Origin: Mycobacterium paraense
GTDB taxonomy: Bacteria; Actinomycetota; Actinomycetes; Mycobacteriales; Mycobacteriaceae
Length of the DNA stretch: 64,000 nucleotides
Reading direction: 5' to 3'
NCBI RefSeq assembly: GCF_002101815.1
Contig: NZ_LQPM01000007.1
Coordinates: 62,001 to 126,000, forward strand
The position numbers were made by a program, and so were the translations under genes. This document shows, piece after piece, positions 29,363-38,580 of this stretch. The first letter of the stretch is position 1. Every line of letters begins with the position of its first letter. The notes below the pieces were generated by a model, which searched no databases, was not told the origin of the DNA, and saw only the letters and a list, made by a program, of their open reading frames with translations.

Positions 29363-29553
29363 GCTGCCCACGCAGTCGTAATCCCGGCCGAGCGAACGGG
29401 TGCGGCAACCCGGCTCGGCAGGGTCGGCTCGCGCGCGTAGAACCGAGTTTCCGGGACACGTTTCACGAATGAGGGAGGGGGTAATTTCTCGGTCGCGGAA
29501 ATTTACAGCCCCGAGTCAGAAAAACGGTTCTGGAAATAAGGAGGTTTTCAGTT

Positions 29554-29838
29554 ATGGCCGTGTTAACGGATGAGCAGGTGGACGCCGCGCTGTCCGGACT
29601 CAACGGATGGGAGCGTTCCGGCGGGGCTCTGCGCCGGTCGGTCAAGTTCCCGGCGTTTCTCGACGGCATCGACGCGGTGCGCCGGGTGGCCGAGCACGCC
29701 GAGAGCAAGGACCATCATCCGGACATCGATATCCGTTGGCGGACAGTGACTTTCGCCCTGGTCACGCATTCGCAGGGCGGCATCACGCAGAACGACCTCG
29801 ACATGGCGCGCGACATCGACGGGATCCTCGGGGACTAA
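29554..29838 (+). CDS. Pterin-4-alpha-carbinolamine dehydratase
   Basis: A 94-residue protein that dehydrates 4a-hydroxytetrahydropterin, in animals as a partner of aromatic amino-acid hydroxylases; in bacteria its role may lie in folate or molybdopterin metabolism. The signature [13 protein letters not shown] followed by THSQGG and ending DLDMARDID is complete. AGGAGG lies nine bases ahead of ATG 29554. Matches Rv1159A beside pimE. Its last four bases overlap the convergent pimE stop. Confidence 0.9.
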   Translation: MAVLTDEQVDAALSGLNGWERSGGALRRSVKFPAFLDGIDAVRRVAEHAESKDHHPDIDIRWRTVTFALVTHSQGGITQNDLDMARDIDGILGD

Positions 29839-30971
29839 TCCGCCGATCCCGCGTCCCGTCGGCCGGTGGCCGCGACCCAGATCAGCGTCGCCACCGCCGC
29901 CACGATGTAGGCCAGTCCCGCCCAGGCCAGGTACCACGGCCGGCTGATCTGCCAGATGCTCGGTTGCGCGAAGCTCAGCAGCCAGGGCACGCCGATGGTC
30001 GTGAGCGCCAGCCAGCCCCACCCCACCGCGCGGGCGCCCGGGCGCTCGCGCGGCGGCCCGTGAATCGCCCAGACCATCAGCGGCACCAGCCAAACCCAGT
30101 GGTGAGACCACGAGATCGGCGAGAGCAGCAGCCCGAACAACTCGACCACGAGCAACTTGCCCAGCCGATCGGACCCGTCGAGCGCCCGCCAGGCCAGCAA
30201 GGCGAGCACGGCGGTGCCGGCGATGGCGCCCAAGACCAGCGGACCGAAGCCGGCGTCATGGCCGAGGATCCGGGAGATGCCGCCGCGCCAGGATTGATTG
30301 AACGACGTGCCGATCGGCCCGACCCGGCGCGCGTCGCCCAGCAGCTTGGTGAAGTAGTAGCCGGTCTGATCCCCGACGACCAGAGCCGACACGCCGATGG
30401 TCGCCAGGAACACCGCCGCCGAGAACGCCGCGGCGCCCCAGCGCCGAACGCCGACCAGATAGACGCCGGAGATCGCCGGCGTCAGCTTGATCCCGGCCGC
30501 CACGCCGACCAGCAGCCCCGATAGCCACCACCGCGAGGTGGCGACCGCCCACAGGACCGCCAGCATGAGCAGCACGTTGACCTGCCCGTAGTCGAAAGTG
30601 CTGCGCAGCGGCTCGATCCAGAGGGTGACCGCCGTCCACAACATCGCGACGCGCCGCCCGGCGTCGGCGGGGACACCCATGATGCGCTGGCTGGCGCGGA
30701 CGGCGCCGTACAACGCGGCCATCGTCGCGACCTGCCACAGGAAAGCGACCGGGCCGAAGGGCAACAGGTGCAGCGGGTAGAAGACGACCGCCGCGAACGG
30801 CGGATACGTGAACGGCAGCGGGAAGTCGGGCGTCTGGTCGGCGTACACGTAGCTGTACAGCGTGCCGGGATGGTCGATCGCGGCGGCGCCGCCGAGGTAG
30901 ACGTGCAGGTCGACGAAGTTCGCGCCGTTGGGCGCCAGGTAGGTCCAGGCCAGCCGCGCCACGACGCTCAC
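29835..30971 (-). CDS. pimE: Polyprenol-phosphate mannose-dependent mannosyltransferase PimE (start uncertain)
   Basis: PimE adds the fifth mannose, an alpha-1,2 residue, to phosphatidylinositol mannosides on the periplasmic side. It is a GT-C/GT87 membrane enzyme. From GTG 30971 the protein has 378 residues and about ten helices. The conserved loop [10 protein letters not shown] carries Asp21, the equivalent of the catalytic Asp58. M. tuberculosis PimE is about 431 residues: here the open frame runs back to about 31155, giving [13 protein letters not shown] and the first half of helix 1, but contains no ATG, GTG or TTG. A rare start codon is therefore likely. PimE and LpqW act in one pathway. 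Confidence 0.85.
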   Translation of the reverse strand: MSVVARLAWTYLAPNGANFVDLHVYLGGAAAIDHPGTLYSYVYADQTPDFPLPFTYPPFAAVVFYPLHLLPFGPVAFLWQVATMAALYGAVRASQRIMGVPADAGRRVAMLWTAVTLWIEPLRSTFDYGQVNVLLMLAVLWAVATSRWWLSGLLVGVAAGIKLTPAISGVYLVGVRRWGAAAFSAAVFLATIGVSALVVGDQTGYYFTKLLGDARRVGPIGTSFNQSWRGGISRILGHDAGFGPLVLGAIAGTAVLALLAWRALDGSDRLGKLLVVELFGLLLSPISWSHHWVWLVPLMVWAIHGPPRERPGARAVGWGWLALTTIGVPWLLSFAQPSIWQISRPWYLAWAGLAYIVAAVATLIWVAATGRRDAGSAD

Positions 30972-31211
30972 GGCCAGCAGCGCCGGCGCGGCCGCCTGCA
31001 GCGGACCCGCCAGCCGCCGGTTGAGGGGAACCGCCGGGGCGGCGGTCGAGGTGGTGTCTATTCGCCCGACTTTAGCGATCGCCGCACCCGCCCGGTCACC
31101 GCCGCCACTCGTATCGGTAACGATCGAATAAATGCCACACGTGTCACTTGAGTCACACCAGTATCAAAGTAACTTCGGCCGCGGACCCGTCGTCGAACAC
31201 CAGGGAGAGTC

Positions 31212-31883
31212 ATGCCAACCATCTGGACCTATTTGCGAGCGACCGCCGTCGTTGTCGGTTCGTCCGCCGCCCTACTGACGGGCGGTATCGCCCACGCCGA
31301 CCCCGTGCCGGCCCCGCCCGTGCCGAACATTCCGCAGCAGCTGATCAGTTCGGCGGCCAACGCGCCCCAAATCCTGCAGAACCTCGCGACCGCGCTCGGC
31401 GCGACGCCCCCGGCGGCCCCGGCCGCTCCCGGCGTCACCTTCCCCGGGCTGCCCTCGGCGACCTCGCCTGTGTCGCCCTCGGCTCCGTCGGCAACCTCGG
31501 CGATTCCGGGGCTCGGCGCGATCCCGGGCCTGACGCAGCAGGCTCCGGCGGCTCCGGCCGCCCCGGCGGCTCCGGCCGCTCCGTCCATTCCGGGCCTGCC
31601 CGCCATCCCCGGGCTGTCGGCACCGGCGGCGCCCGCAACGCCTCCGGCCCCTCAGCTCCCGCAGGCGAAGGTCGACATGCCGGCGCTGCCGTCCGGCCTG
31701 CCGGTCAACGTGCCCGCGCAGCTGACGCTTCCGCAGGATCTGACGGCGCTCGCCACCGGACAGGCTCCGGCCGCCCCGGCGGCTCCGGCGGCTCCGGCCG
31801 CCCCGGCGGCACCGGCGGCACCGGCGGCGACACTGCCGTCGCTCACCAACCCGATGGCGCCGCTGCTCTCGGCCATTCCCTGA
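31212..31883 (+). CDS. Secreted Ala/Pro-rich protein (Rv1158c-like)
   Basis: A 223-residue exported protein. Residues 1 to about 29 are a signal peptide ending GIAHADP. The mature chain has a short helical stretch (PQQLISSAANAPQILQNLATAL) and then long low-complexity blocks of Pro-Ala with APAAPAAP repeats around residues 115-130 and 185-210. No enzyme motif. GGGAG lies seven bases before ATG 31212. The next gene, also secreted and Pro-rich, follows by 45 bases and is probably in the same operon. Confidence 0.8.
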   Translation: MPTIWTYLRATAVVVGSSAALLTGGIAHADPVPAPPVPNIPQQLISSAANAPQILQNLATALGATPPAAPAAPGVTFPGLPSATSPVSPSAPSATSAIPGLGAIPGLTQQAPAAPAAPAAPAAPSIPGLPAIPGLSAPAAPATPPAPQLPQAKVDMPALPSGLPVNVPAQLTLPQDLTALATGQAPAAPAAPAAPAAPAAPAAPAATLPSLTNPMAPLLSAIP

Positions 31884-31928
31884 GCGATCCGTTAAACGGC
31901 AAACCCACAACCTAGACCGGAGGGCATC

Positions 31929-32999
31929 GTGGTAAGCACTCGGAATCTGTCCAAAGGGTTGGCCGCTGTCGTCACGGCGTCGGCTGCCGCGCTCGGGTTC
32001 TGCCCGGGCGCGGCGGCCGACCCGGCGGCGCCGCTGCCGACACCGCAGGCGAACTCCACCCAGCAACTACCGGGCCTCCCGGCGCTTTCGGAGCTGAGCC
32101 CGATCATCCAGCAGGCGGCCAGCAACCCCGGGCAGGCGACCCAGCTGCTCATGGCCGCCGCGCAAGCTTTCACCCACAGTCCGACCGCGCCGACCGAATC
32201 GAAAAACGTTGCGGCGTCGGTGGATCACTTTGTGCAGGAGCCGGGCTCGCCGGTTCCCGGTGCACCGGCGCCCGCGCCCGGCGTCGCCACCCCGCCCGAC
32301 ACCGCGCCGGTGCAACACGTGCCGCCGCTGGGCATCGAGCCCGGATTGCAGTCGCACCTGCCGCCGGGCATCGATCCGGCCCACGCCGCCGGTCCTGGCC
32401 CCGCCGCCGCACCGGCGCCGACGCCCGCGGCGGCCGCGCCCGCACCGGCCGCCGCTCCCGCGCCCGGACCCGCCGAGCCCGTCGCGGCCGCTCCCCCGGC
32501 TCCCGCGCCGGCCGCCGCGCCTGCCCCGGCTCCGGCACCGGCTCCCGCGCCGGGTGCCGCGCCCGCCGCGTCGCCCGATTTCGGCCCGGATGCCCCGCCC
32601 ACCCAGGACTTCATGTATCCCTCGATCGGCACGAATTGCCTTGCGGACGGCAGTAGTTCGATCGCGACCGCCCTGTCGGTGGCGGGGCCTGCCAAGATCC
32701 CGACGCCGGGACCCGGGCCCGGCCAGACCGCCTATGTGTTCACCGCGGTCGGCACGCCGGGGCCCGCCGAGGTGCAGAAGCTGCCGTTGAACGTCACCTG
32801 GGTGAACCTGACGACCGGCAAGTCCGGAACGGTCACCCTCAAGCCGCGCACCGACATCAACGGGGACGGCCCGACGACGCTGACGGCGATCGTCGACACC
32901 GGCTCGGGCAGCATCATGTCGACGATCTTCGGGCAGGTCACCACCAAGGAAAAGCAGTGCCAGTTCATGCCCACCATCGGCTCGACGGTGGTGCCCTGA
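31929..32999 (+). CDS. Secreted Ala/Pro-rich protein (Rv1157c-like)
   Basis: A 356-residue exported protein. Signal peptide: STRNLSKGLAAVVTASAAAL core with a cleavage near AAA before DPAAP. A helical ELSPIIQQAASNPGQATQLLM block follows, similar to one in the preceding gene. Residues about 100-215 are low-complexity Pro/Ala. The C-terminal about 130 residues form a compact, non-repetitive domain (FMYPSIGTNCLADGSSSIATALSVAG, NVTWVNLTTGKSGTV) with two cysteines about 100 residues apart. GGAGG lies five bases before the GTG at 31929. Function unknown. Confidence 0.8.
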   Translation: MVSTRNLSKGLAAVVTASAAALGFCPGAAADPAAPLPTPQANSTQQLPGLPALSELSPIIQQAASNPGQATQLLMAAAQAFTHSPTAPTESKNVAASVDHFVQEPGSPVPGAPAPAPGVATPPDTAPVQHVPPLGIEPGLQSHLPPGIDPAHAAGPGPAAAPAPTPAAAAPAPAAAPAPGPAEPVAAAPPAPAPAAAPAPAPAPAPAPGAAPAASPDFGPDAPPTQDFMYPSIGTNCLADGSSSIATALSVAGPAKIPTPGPGPGQTAYVFTAVGTPGPAEVQKLPLNVTWVNLTTGKSGTVTLKPRTDINGDGPTTLTAIVDTGSGSIMSTIFGQVTTKEKQCQFMPTIGSTVVP

Positions 33000-33013
33000 G
33001 CGACCGACCCGAT

Positions 33014-33634
33014 TCAGGGTGTCCAGTCGGGCGTGCGGCCGAGGTGGCTGAGAATGCGGTCGAGGTCGGTTGCGCCGGCGGGCGCGGTCACGGCCGGCCC
33101 GAACGGCGCGCCGTCGGTGGTGCGGTAGTCGCCATCCGGAACGACGAACGCCAGCGGTAGCACCGCAGCCAGAACGTCGTCCGGGAGCGCGAATTCGGCG
33201 CCGATGCTGCGGGCGACATCCCAGCCGTGCACGACGTAATCGACGAAGTGGAAGCCGATCGCGACGGCACCGGGGAAGGTTGCCCCGGGGCCGAAGTCGG
33301 GCAACGAGAACGTCGCGTCGAGCACCCCGTCCGCGGCGAATGCGTCGAGCACTTCGGCGGCGGCCGCGGCGTAGCTGCCGGCGGGGTCGGCCGCCACCGC
33401 ATCGGCCACGCGGTCCGCCGCCCAGATGGCCGGGCCGTCCCCGTCGCCACGCGCCGCCGCGGCGAACCCGTGGTGTTGCGCGGTCATGTGGGAGAGCAGG
33501 TCGAGCAGGTTCCAGCCCGCGCAGGGCGTCGGCCGGTGCAGATCGTCGCGGGTGACCGCCGCGACGACGTCGACGGACGCCTGCACGGCGGTCCGGTGGA
33601 AGGAGCGGACGTCGGGAATAGTATGCATGCGCAT
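33014..33634 (-). CDS. TIGR03086-family metal-binding (DinB-like) protein
   Basis: A 206-residue protein with the TIGR03086 layout: PTPCAGWNLLDLLSHMTAQ helix with the first His, and FHFVDYVVHGWDVARS with the other metal-site histidines. Family members are uncharacterised, possibly thiol-dependent enzymes. It starts at ATG 33634 (or ATG 33628) inside a palindromic region and is divergent from the MarR gene, which suggests control by it. Confidence 0.8.
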   Translation of the reverse strand: MRMHTIPDVRSFHRTAVQASVDVVAAVTRDDLHRPTPCAGWNLLDLLSHMTAQHHGFAAAARGDGDGPAIWAADRVADAVAADPAGSYAAAAAEVLDAFAADGVLDATFSLPDFGPGATFPGAVAIGFHFVDYVVHGWDVARSIGAEFALPDDVLAAVLPLAFVVPDGDYRTTDGAPFGPAVTAPAGATDLDRILSHLGRTPDWTP

Positions 33635-33653
33635 ACGATATGCATCAGCATAT
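33631..33653. promoter_or_regulatory. Overlapping inverted repeats, candidate MarR operator
   Basis: GCATA-CGA-TATGC (33631-33643) and ATATGC-ATCA-GCATAT (33638-33653) are perfect inverted repeats that share bases. They sit at the start of the TIGR03086 gene and about 27 bases upstream of the MarR start, in an AT-rich 45-base gap. Position and symmetry fit autoregulation of a divergent MarR gene pair. Confidence 0.6.
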
Positions 33654-33679
33654 TATCTGTCAACGGCTACGCTTCCACC

Positions 33680-34111
33680 ATGGCACCGACCGCACGGCGT
33701 CCCGATCTCGCCGCGATGATGGGGCCACTCGTTCGGGAACTGATCGCCGCCGAGATTCCCGTGCTGGAAGCGCACGGATTGTCGATGTGGGGCTATGTGG
33801 TGCTGAATGCGCTCGATCGTTCGCCGGTGCGCAGTCAGGCGGCGCTGGCGGAGGCGATCGGCGCCGACAAGACCCGCATCATCCCCACGCTCGACGAGCT
33901 GCAGAACCGGGGTTATATCGAGCGCCGCCCCGACCCCGAGGACCGCCGGGTGCGGTTGCTTGCGCTCACCGAGGCGGGCCGGGCCGCGAAAGACGGTGCG
34001 CAGCAAGACATTCAGCGCGGCGAGGAGCGCTGGCTCGGAAAGCTGTCGGCCGACGATCGTCGGGCGTTCCTGCGCGTCCTGCGTCAGCTGTCGGACGCGC
34101 GAGGCGGCTGA
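33680..34111 (+). CDS. MarR-family transcriptional regulator
   Basis: A 143-residue winged-helix regulator. The recognition region is QAALAEAIGADKTRIIPTLDEL, and the wing is RPDPEDRRVRLLALTEAG, the typical MarR wing with DxR. Helices at both ends form the dimer. ATG 33680 follows a CCACC without purine run. Divergent from the TIGR03086-type gene; palindromes lie between them. The gene ends one base before the convergent DUF1059-type gene. Confidence 0.88.
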   Translation: MAPTARRPDLAAMMGPLVRELIAAEIPVLEAHGLSMWGYVVLNALDRSPVRSQAALAEAIGADKTRIIPTLDELQNRGYIERRPDPEDRRVRLLALTEAGRAAKDGAQQDIQRGEERWLGKLSADDRRAFLRVLRQLSDARGG

Positions 34112-34258
34112 CTAGTACGCCATGAACAGGATGGCGTCGCGGTCGTACTCGAGGCCGGGATGGACGCTGGCGAGGTGAGCCTGGGTCAGCTCGACCAGTT
34201 CGTCCTCGTCCTTGCCGACGATGGCTTCGCCACACGGACACGTAATGTGCGTCTTCAC
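34112..34258 (-). CDS. DUF1059-type small zinc-ribbon-like protein
   Basis: A 48-residue protein that begins KTHITCPCGEAIVG and ends DRDAILFMAY, matching the DUF1059 family pattern with a single Cys-x-Cys pair and a conserved HLASVHPG segment. Role unknown. The GTG start at 34258 overlaps the stop of the HhH-GPD gene as GTGA, so the two are translationally coupled. It is shorter than most gene-calling cut-offs. Confidence 0.75.
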   Translation of the reverse strand: MKTHITCPCGEAIVGKDEDELVELTQAHLASVHPGLEYDRDAILFMAY

Positions 34259-34836
34259 GTTGCCGCCTTTCCCTTCGCTGCTGCCTTCATCTGCTTCTTG
34301 TACGACCGCACCTTCCCCAGGGACTGCTCGTCGACGATGTCGGCAACCGACAGGTGCGTTCCGGCTTTGCCGAAGTCTCCGGCCGCCTCGCGCCAACCCG
34401 TCGGCGTCACGCCGTACTGCTTGCCGAGCAGCGCCAGGAAGATCTTCGCCTTCTGCTCGCCGAAACCCGGCAGCCCCTTGAGCCGCCGCAGCAGCTCTTG
34501 CCCGTCGGGCTTGCCGGCCGTCCACAACCCCGCGGCGTTGCCGTCGTAGCGGTCCACGATGATCTGTGCCAGGGCCTGGATGCGCTTGGCCATCGATCCC
34601 GGGAAACGGTGCACCGCAGGCCTTTCCGAGCACAGCGCGGCGAACTTATCCGGGTCATACTCGGCGATCTTGCCCGCGTCCAGGCCACCCATCCGGTCCG
34701 CGATCTTCTTCGGGCCGGCAAACGCCGTCTCGAACGGCACCTGTTGGTCAAGGAGCATCCCGACCAGCAACGCGAACGGATCGTCTTCCAGCAGCGCGTC
34801 GGCCTCGGCCTCCTGCGCCAGGCAGAGCTTCGACAT
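34255..34836 (-). CDS. HhH-GPD-type base-excision repair family protein (Rv1156-like)
   Basis: A 193-residue protein of the HhH-GPD fold. The helix-hairpin-helix is LKGLPGFGEQKAKIFLALLG. The N-terminal helices (DDPFALLVGMLLDQQVPFETAF) match the family core. The position after the hairpin where active glycosylases carry a catalytic Asp has no unambiguous Asp in a conserved setting (ADIVDEQS is the nearest). A Lys-rich tail ends the protein. It is coupled to a small DUF1059 gene. Glycosylase activity is not proven for this subfamily. Confidence 0.82.
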   Translation of the reverse strand: MSKLCLAQEAEADALLEDDPFALLVGMLLDQQVPFETAFAGPKKIADRMGGLDAGKIAEYDPDKFAALCSERPAVHRFPGSMAKRIQALAQIIVDRYDGNAAGLWTAGKPDGQELLRRLKGLPGFGEQKAKIFLALLGKQYGVTPTGWREAAGDFGKAGTHLSVADIVDEQSLGKVRSYKKQMKAAAKGKAAT

Positions 34837-34867
34837 ACGCCGACTTTAGCGCCCGGGCTATCGTGGC

Positions 34868-35401
34868 GTGGTGGTGGATGAGGCCAGATTGGAACTGATG
34901 CTGGCTCGCGACGAGCTGCATCAGCTCGTCACCGCCTATTGCCGGGCCGTCGACCGCGCGGATTACGACACGCTCCGGAGCCTGTACCACCCCGACGCGA
35001 CCGACGCGCACGGCTCGTTCTCGACCGGCGGTGTCGACGAGTTCATCGCGCAGCTGCGGGCCGCCGAACCGTATGTGCGTGTGTCCCAACACAACATCAC
35101 CACGACGAACTTCGTGGTCGACGGCGACACGGCCCGCGGTGAGGTCTACTGCCTGGTGTTTCACACCTTTGCCGGCCCCGAACACGAGTCAGACGTCATC
35201 ATCGGCGGCCGGTACCTCGACTCGTACACCAAACACGAGGGCCGCTGGAAGTTCAGTCAGCGCACCATCGTCGCGGACTGGGCATACCAGAACGACCCAT
35301 CCCGACTGGACTTCGGGCACCCCAGCACCCGCGGCAGCCTGCGCGGCCAGCCGGGCCAGGCCGACCCGTCGATCGGCCTGTTTGCGCCGCCCTCAGGCTG
35401 A
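34868..35401 (+). CDS. SnoaL/NTF2-like family protein
   Basis: A 177-residue protein with a single NTF2-like cone: helix RDELHQLVTAYCRAVDRADY, the strand-turn DTLRSLYHPDATDAHG, and later VSQHNITTTNFVVDGDTARGEVYCL. This is the SnoaL_4-type pattern seen in dehydratases, isomerases and ring-hydroxylating beta subunits. The AYCRAVDRAD and HP-D-A residues are typical pocket residues. Substrate unknown. Three GTG codons in a row from 34868 leave the start uncertain by two codons. Confidence 0.8.
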   Translation: MVVDEARLELMLARDELHQLVTAYCRAVDRADYDTLRSLYHPDATDAHGSFSTGGVDEFIAQLRAAEPYVRVSQHNITTTNFVVDGDTARGEVYCLVFHTFAGPEHESDVIIGGRYLDSYTKHEGRWKFSQRTIVADWAYQNDPSRLDFGHPSTRGSLRGQPGQADPSIGLFAPPSG

Positions 35402-35419
35402 GAGTGGGATTCTTTCCCG

Positions 35420-36094
35420 GTGAGCACCGACGACGCATCGGCGGAAACCACCCGCTATCTGCTCTTCGCCCAGCCGGACGAATTCAGCTATAAGCAGCGC
35501 GCGCTGGAAGACGACGCGGTCAAGACATTCGCCCAGCAGCCGCCGCTGGCGATCGACGTGGGTGGGGGCACGATCTCGATCGTCGACCCGGGCGGCAACG
35601 CGGTGATCAGCTCCGCCCCGATCCACGCGGTCACCGCGACACCGGGCACTTACGCGCCCATGGACCAGTCCTCCGAATCGACAAGCCGGCGCTACACGCA
35701 ACCGCTGCTCCTCCTCGACGCCCCCGGTGGGCTGGACGTGAGGATCGGCATTCTGCCGATGCGCGTCACGACGTGGACCGGTCACCAATTCCGGTACGCC
35801 TGGCGGCGCAAGGCGCAGCCCCTCGATCTGGACGCCGCGTATCGCCACGAACGGGTCGAACGCCGACCCCTCTACGTGGTCACGGACGCCGAATGGCACA
35901 GCCTCGTCGAGACATTCGGCTTGGGGAACCTCGCGGTCGACGAGTACGCCTCGGGCGCGCTGGACAGCGAGGCGAAATTCATGAAGGTGATCGGGATCGG
36001 GTTCGCCGCCTTGATAATCGTTGCCACGACGGTGTTTTTCGTGTGGTTCATCTGGGCGATCGCCACGGGGAACATCCACCACCACCATCACTGA
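35420..36094 (+). CDS. Membrane-anchored protein of unknown function with natural polyhistidine tail
   Basis: A 224-residue protein I do not recognise. The first about 185 residues are soluble and mixed alpha/beta (PLAIDVGGGTISIVDPGGN, LDVRIGILPMRVTTW). One C-terminal membrane helix follows (VIGIGFAALIIVATTVFFVWFIWAI), and the protein ends TGNIHHHHH, a five-histidine run in native sequence. The start is GTG 35420, 19 bases after the NTF2-like gene, so the two may be cotranscribed. Confidence 0.65.
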   Translation: MSTDDASAETTRYLLFAQPDEFSYKQRALEDDAVKTFAQQPPLAIDVGGGTISIVDPGGNAVISSAPIHAVTATPGTYAPMDQSSESTSRRYTQPLLLLDAPGGLDVRIGILPMRVTTWTGHQFRYAWRRKAQPLDLDAAYRHERVERRPLYVVTDAEWHSLVETFGLGNLAVDEYASGALDSEAKFMKVIGIGFAALIIVATTVFFVWFIWAIATGNIHHHHH

Positions 36095-36117
36095 CGGCCC
36101 GCGTCCGTTACCCCGAA

Positions 36118-36294
36118 TCACCCGCTCTTGCGGCGGAATTCGCGGCGGTTCTCCACCGGACCGTGAGCCCGCGACTGCTTGTCGCCGGCGTCCTTGTGAT
36201 CGGACGCGCCCGCCGACTTGGCCTTCTTGCGATCGAGGGCCTCGCGGAACTTGCGCTTCGTATCGTCCCCTTGCTGGGCTTTCGATTCGGCCAT
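36118..36294 (-). CDS. DUF5302-like small charged protein
   Basis: A 58-residue highly charged, helical protein: MAESKAQQGDDTKRKFREAL, then DRKKAKS and HGPVENRREFRRKSG at the end. It fits the actinobacterial DUF5302 pattern. No hydrophobic core is visible, so it may be disordered or bind nucleic acid; that is inference. It is below common length cut-offs but the codon pattern and family match support it. Confidence 0.75.
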   Translation of the reverse strand: MAESKAQQGDDTKRKFREALDRKKAKSAGASDHKDAGDKQSRAHGPVENRREFRRKSG

Positions 36295-36336
36295 ACCGGC
36301 AGCCTAGCCTGCATGGCCCGGCCTGGCTCGTGGTTT

Positions 36337-37359
<1,023 letters not shown>

Positions 37360-37725
37360 TCAGTCGTCGGGCACGTTGGTCAGATAGCGCATCGCGTCGG
37401 ACTTGGTCAGGCCCAACGCCTTGGCCACGTCGACGTACTCCTTGGCGGCGGCGGCCATCGCCGCGTCGGTCGGGTCGAAGCGGGAGATGAAAGTGCCGAA
37501 GCGCCCGCGCGTTTCGACGATCGCCGCGGACTCGAGCTCGCGATAGGCGCGGGCCACCGTGTTTGCCGCGACGCCCAACTGCCCCGCCAGGTCGCGCACC
37601 GTCGGGAGGCGGGAACCGGGCGGCAGCGCGCCGGCCCGAACCCCGTCGATGACCTGGGTTCTGAGCTGGTCGAACAGCGGTTTGCCCGCCTTGACATCGA
37701 CCTTCAGCCAATCCCGCAGCTCCAC
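37360..37725 (-). CDS. Short GntR-family regulator (Rv1152-like, YtrA type)
   Basis: A 121-residue GntR regulator with only a DNA-binding domain and a short helical tail. The winged helix has [20 protein letters not shown] and [20 protein letters not shown]. The C-terminus ([21 protein letters not shown]) is a short dimerisation tail. GTG 37725 gives the same length as Rv1152; GTG 37743 is an alternative. It is divergent from the sirtuin gene with 37 bases between starts, so control of the sirtuin is plausible. Confidence 0.88.
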   Translation of the reverse strand: MELRDWLKVDVKAGKPLFDQLRTQVIDGVRAGALPPGSRLPTVRDLAGQLGVAANTVARAYRELESAAIVETRGRFGTFISRFDPTDAAMAAAAKEYVDVAKALGLTKSDAMRYLTNVPDD

Positions 37726-37762
37726 GTCTTCAGTATGTCCCAAGCACGACTATCTTTGTGGG

Positions 37763-38476
37763 ATGCGAGTAACTGTGCTCAGCGGCGCGGGGATCTCCGC
37801 GGAAAGCGGAGTGCCGACATTCCGTGACGACAAGAACGGACTGTGGGCCCGCTTCGATCCCTACGAGCTGTCCAGCACGCAAGGCTGGCACAAGAACCCC
37901 GAACGGGTCTGGGGCTGGTACCTGTGGCGCCACTACCTGGTCGCCGACGTCGAACCCAACGCCGGGCACCGCGCGATCGCGGCCTGGCAAGACCACGCCG
38001 AGGTCACCGTCGTCACCCAGAACGTCGACGACCTGCACGAGCGCGCGGGCAGCACCGCGGTGCACCATCTGCACGGCAGCCTCTTCGAATTCCGTTGCGA
38101 CCGTTGCGATATGGACTACACCGGGCCACTACCCAAGATGGCCGAACCCGAGCTGGAGGTCGAACCCCCGGTGTGCCACTGCGGCGGCCTGATCCGGCCC
38201 GACATCGTGTGGTTCGGTGAGGCGCTGCCCGACGAGCCGTGGCAGCGCGCGGTCGAGGCGACGCAGTCCGCCGACGTGATGGTCGTGGTGGGCACCTCGG
38301 CGATCGTCTACCCGGCGGCCGGCCTGCCGGACCTGGCGCTGTCCCGCGGCACCGTCGTCGTCGAGGTCAACCCCGAGCCGACGCCACTGACTTCCAGCGC
38401 CACGATCAGCATCCGCGAGGGCGCCAGCCAGGCGCTGCCCGACCTGCTGCAGCGGTTGCCGGCCCTGCTGAAGTAG
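37763..38476 (+). CDS. Sirtuin-type NAD-dependent deacylase (Rv1151c-like)
   Basis: NAD-dependent protein deacylase of 237 residues, the length of M. tuberculosis Rv1151c. The NAD site begins [16 protein letters not shown] and continues with [12 protein letters not shown]. Catalytic His104 is in HLHGS. The zinc site is Cys112/Cys115 and Cys138/Cys140. Tyr53 and Arg56 (WYLWR) form the pair that marks SIRT5-like desuccinylases, so it probably removes succinyl as well as acetyl groups. ATG 37763 is the core start; a longer frame upstream is non-coding. The repeat-bounded cassette begins directly after its stop codon. Confidence 0.92.
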   Translation: MRVTVLSGAGISAESGVPTFRDDKNGLWARFDPYELSSTQGWHKNPERVWGWYLWRHYLVADVEPNAGHRAIAAWQDHAEVTVVTQNVDDLHERAGSTAVHHLHGSLFEFRCDRCDMDYTGPLPKMAEPELEVEPPVCHCGGLIRPDIVWFGEALPDEPWQRAVEATQSADVMVVVGTSAIVYPAAGLPDLALSRGTVVVEVNPEPTPLTSSATISIREGASQALPDLLQRLPALLK

Positions 38477-38486
38477 CTCGGCGCAG

Positions 38487-38546
38487 CGAGCCTGCGCACA
38501 GATCGCAGTTTGCCCACACTTTTGCGCGCTGAGCGCAATCTCGACG
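38487..38546. repeat. Left 60-bp imperfect repeat of a two-copy palindromic element
   Basis: This 60-bp segment matches 39429-39488 at about 46 of 60 positions, with the ends strongly conserved: CGAGCCTGCGC-R-CAGATCGC at the left and CGCGCTGAGCGCA-R-TCTCG at the right. The two ends are also imperfect inverse copies of each other (CGAGNCTGCGCNCAG), so each copy can fold. An exact 11-bp sequence, CTCGGCGCAGC, stands immediately before this copy (38477-38487). Confidence 0.7.
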
Positions 38547-38580
38547 TGCCTGTGGCCAAGTAACCGACCAGGGTGCGCTC

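Noticed and set aside
33227..33680. An extended start for the MarR regulator at 33227
   Set aside because: The extension lies inside the opposite-strand TIGR03086 gene; the MarR fold begins just after ATG 33680 and the operator palindromes lie between the two genes.
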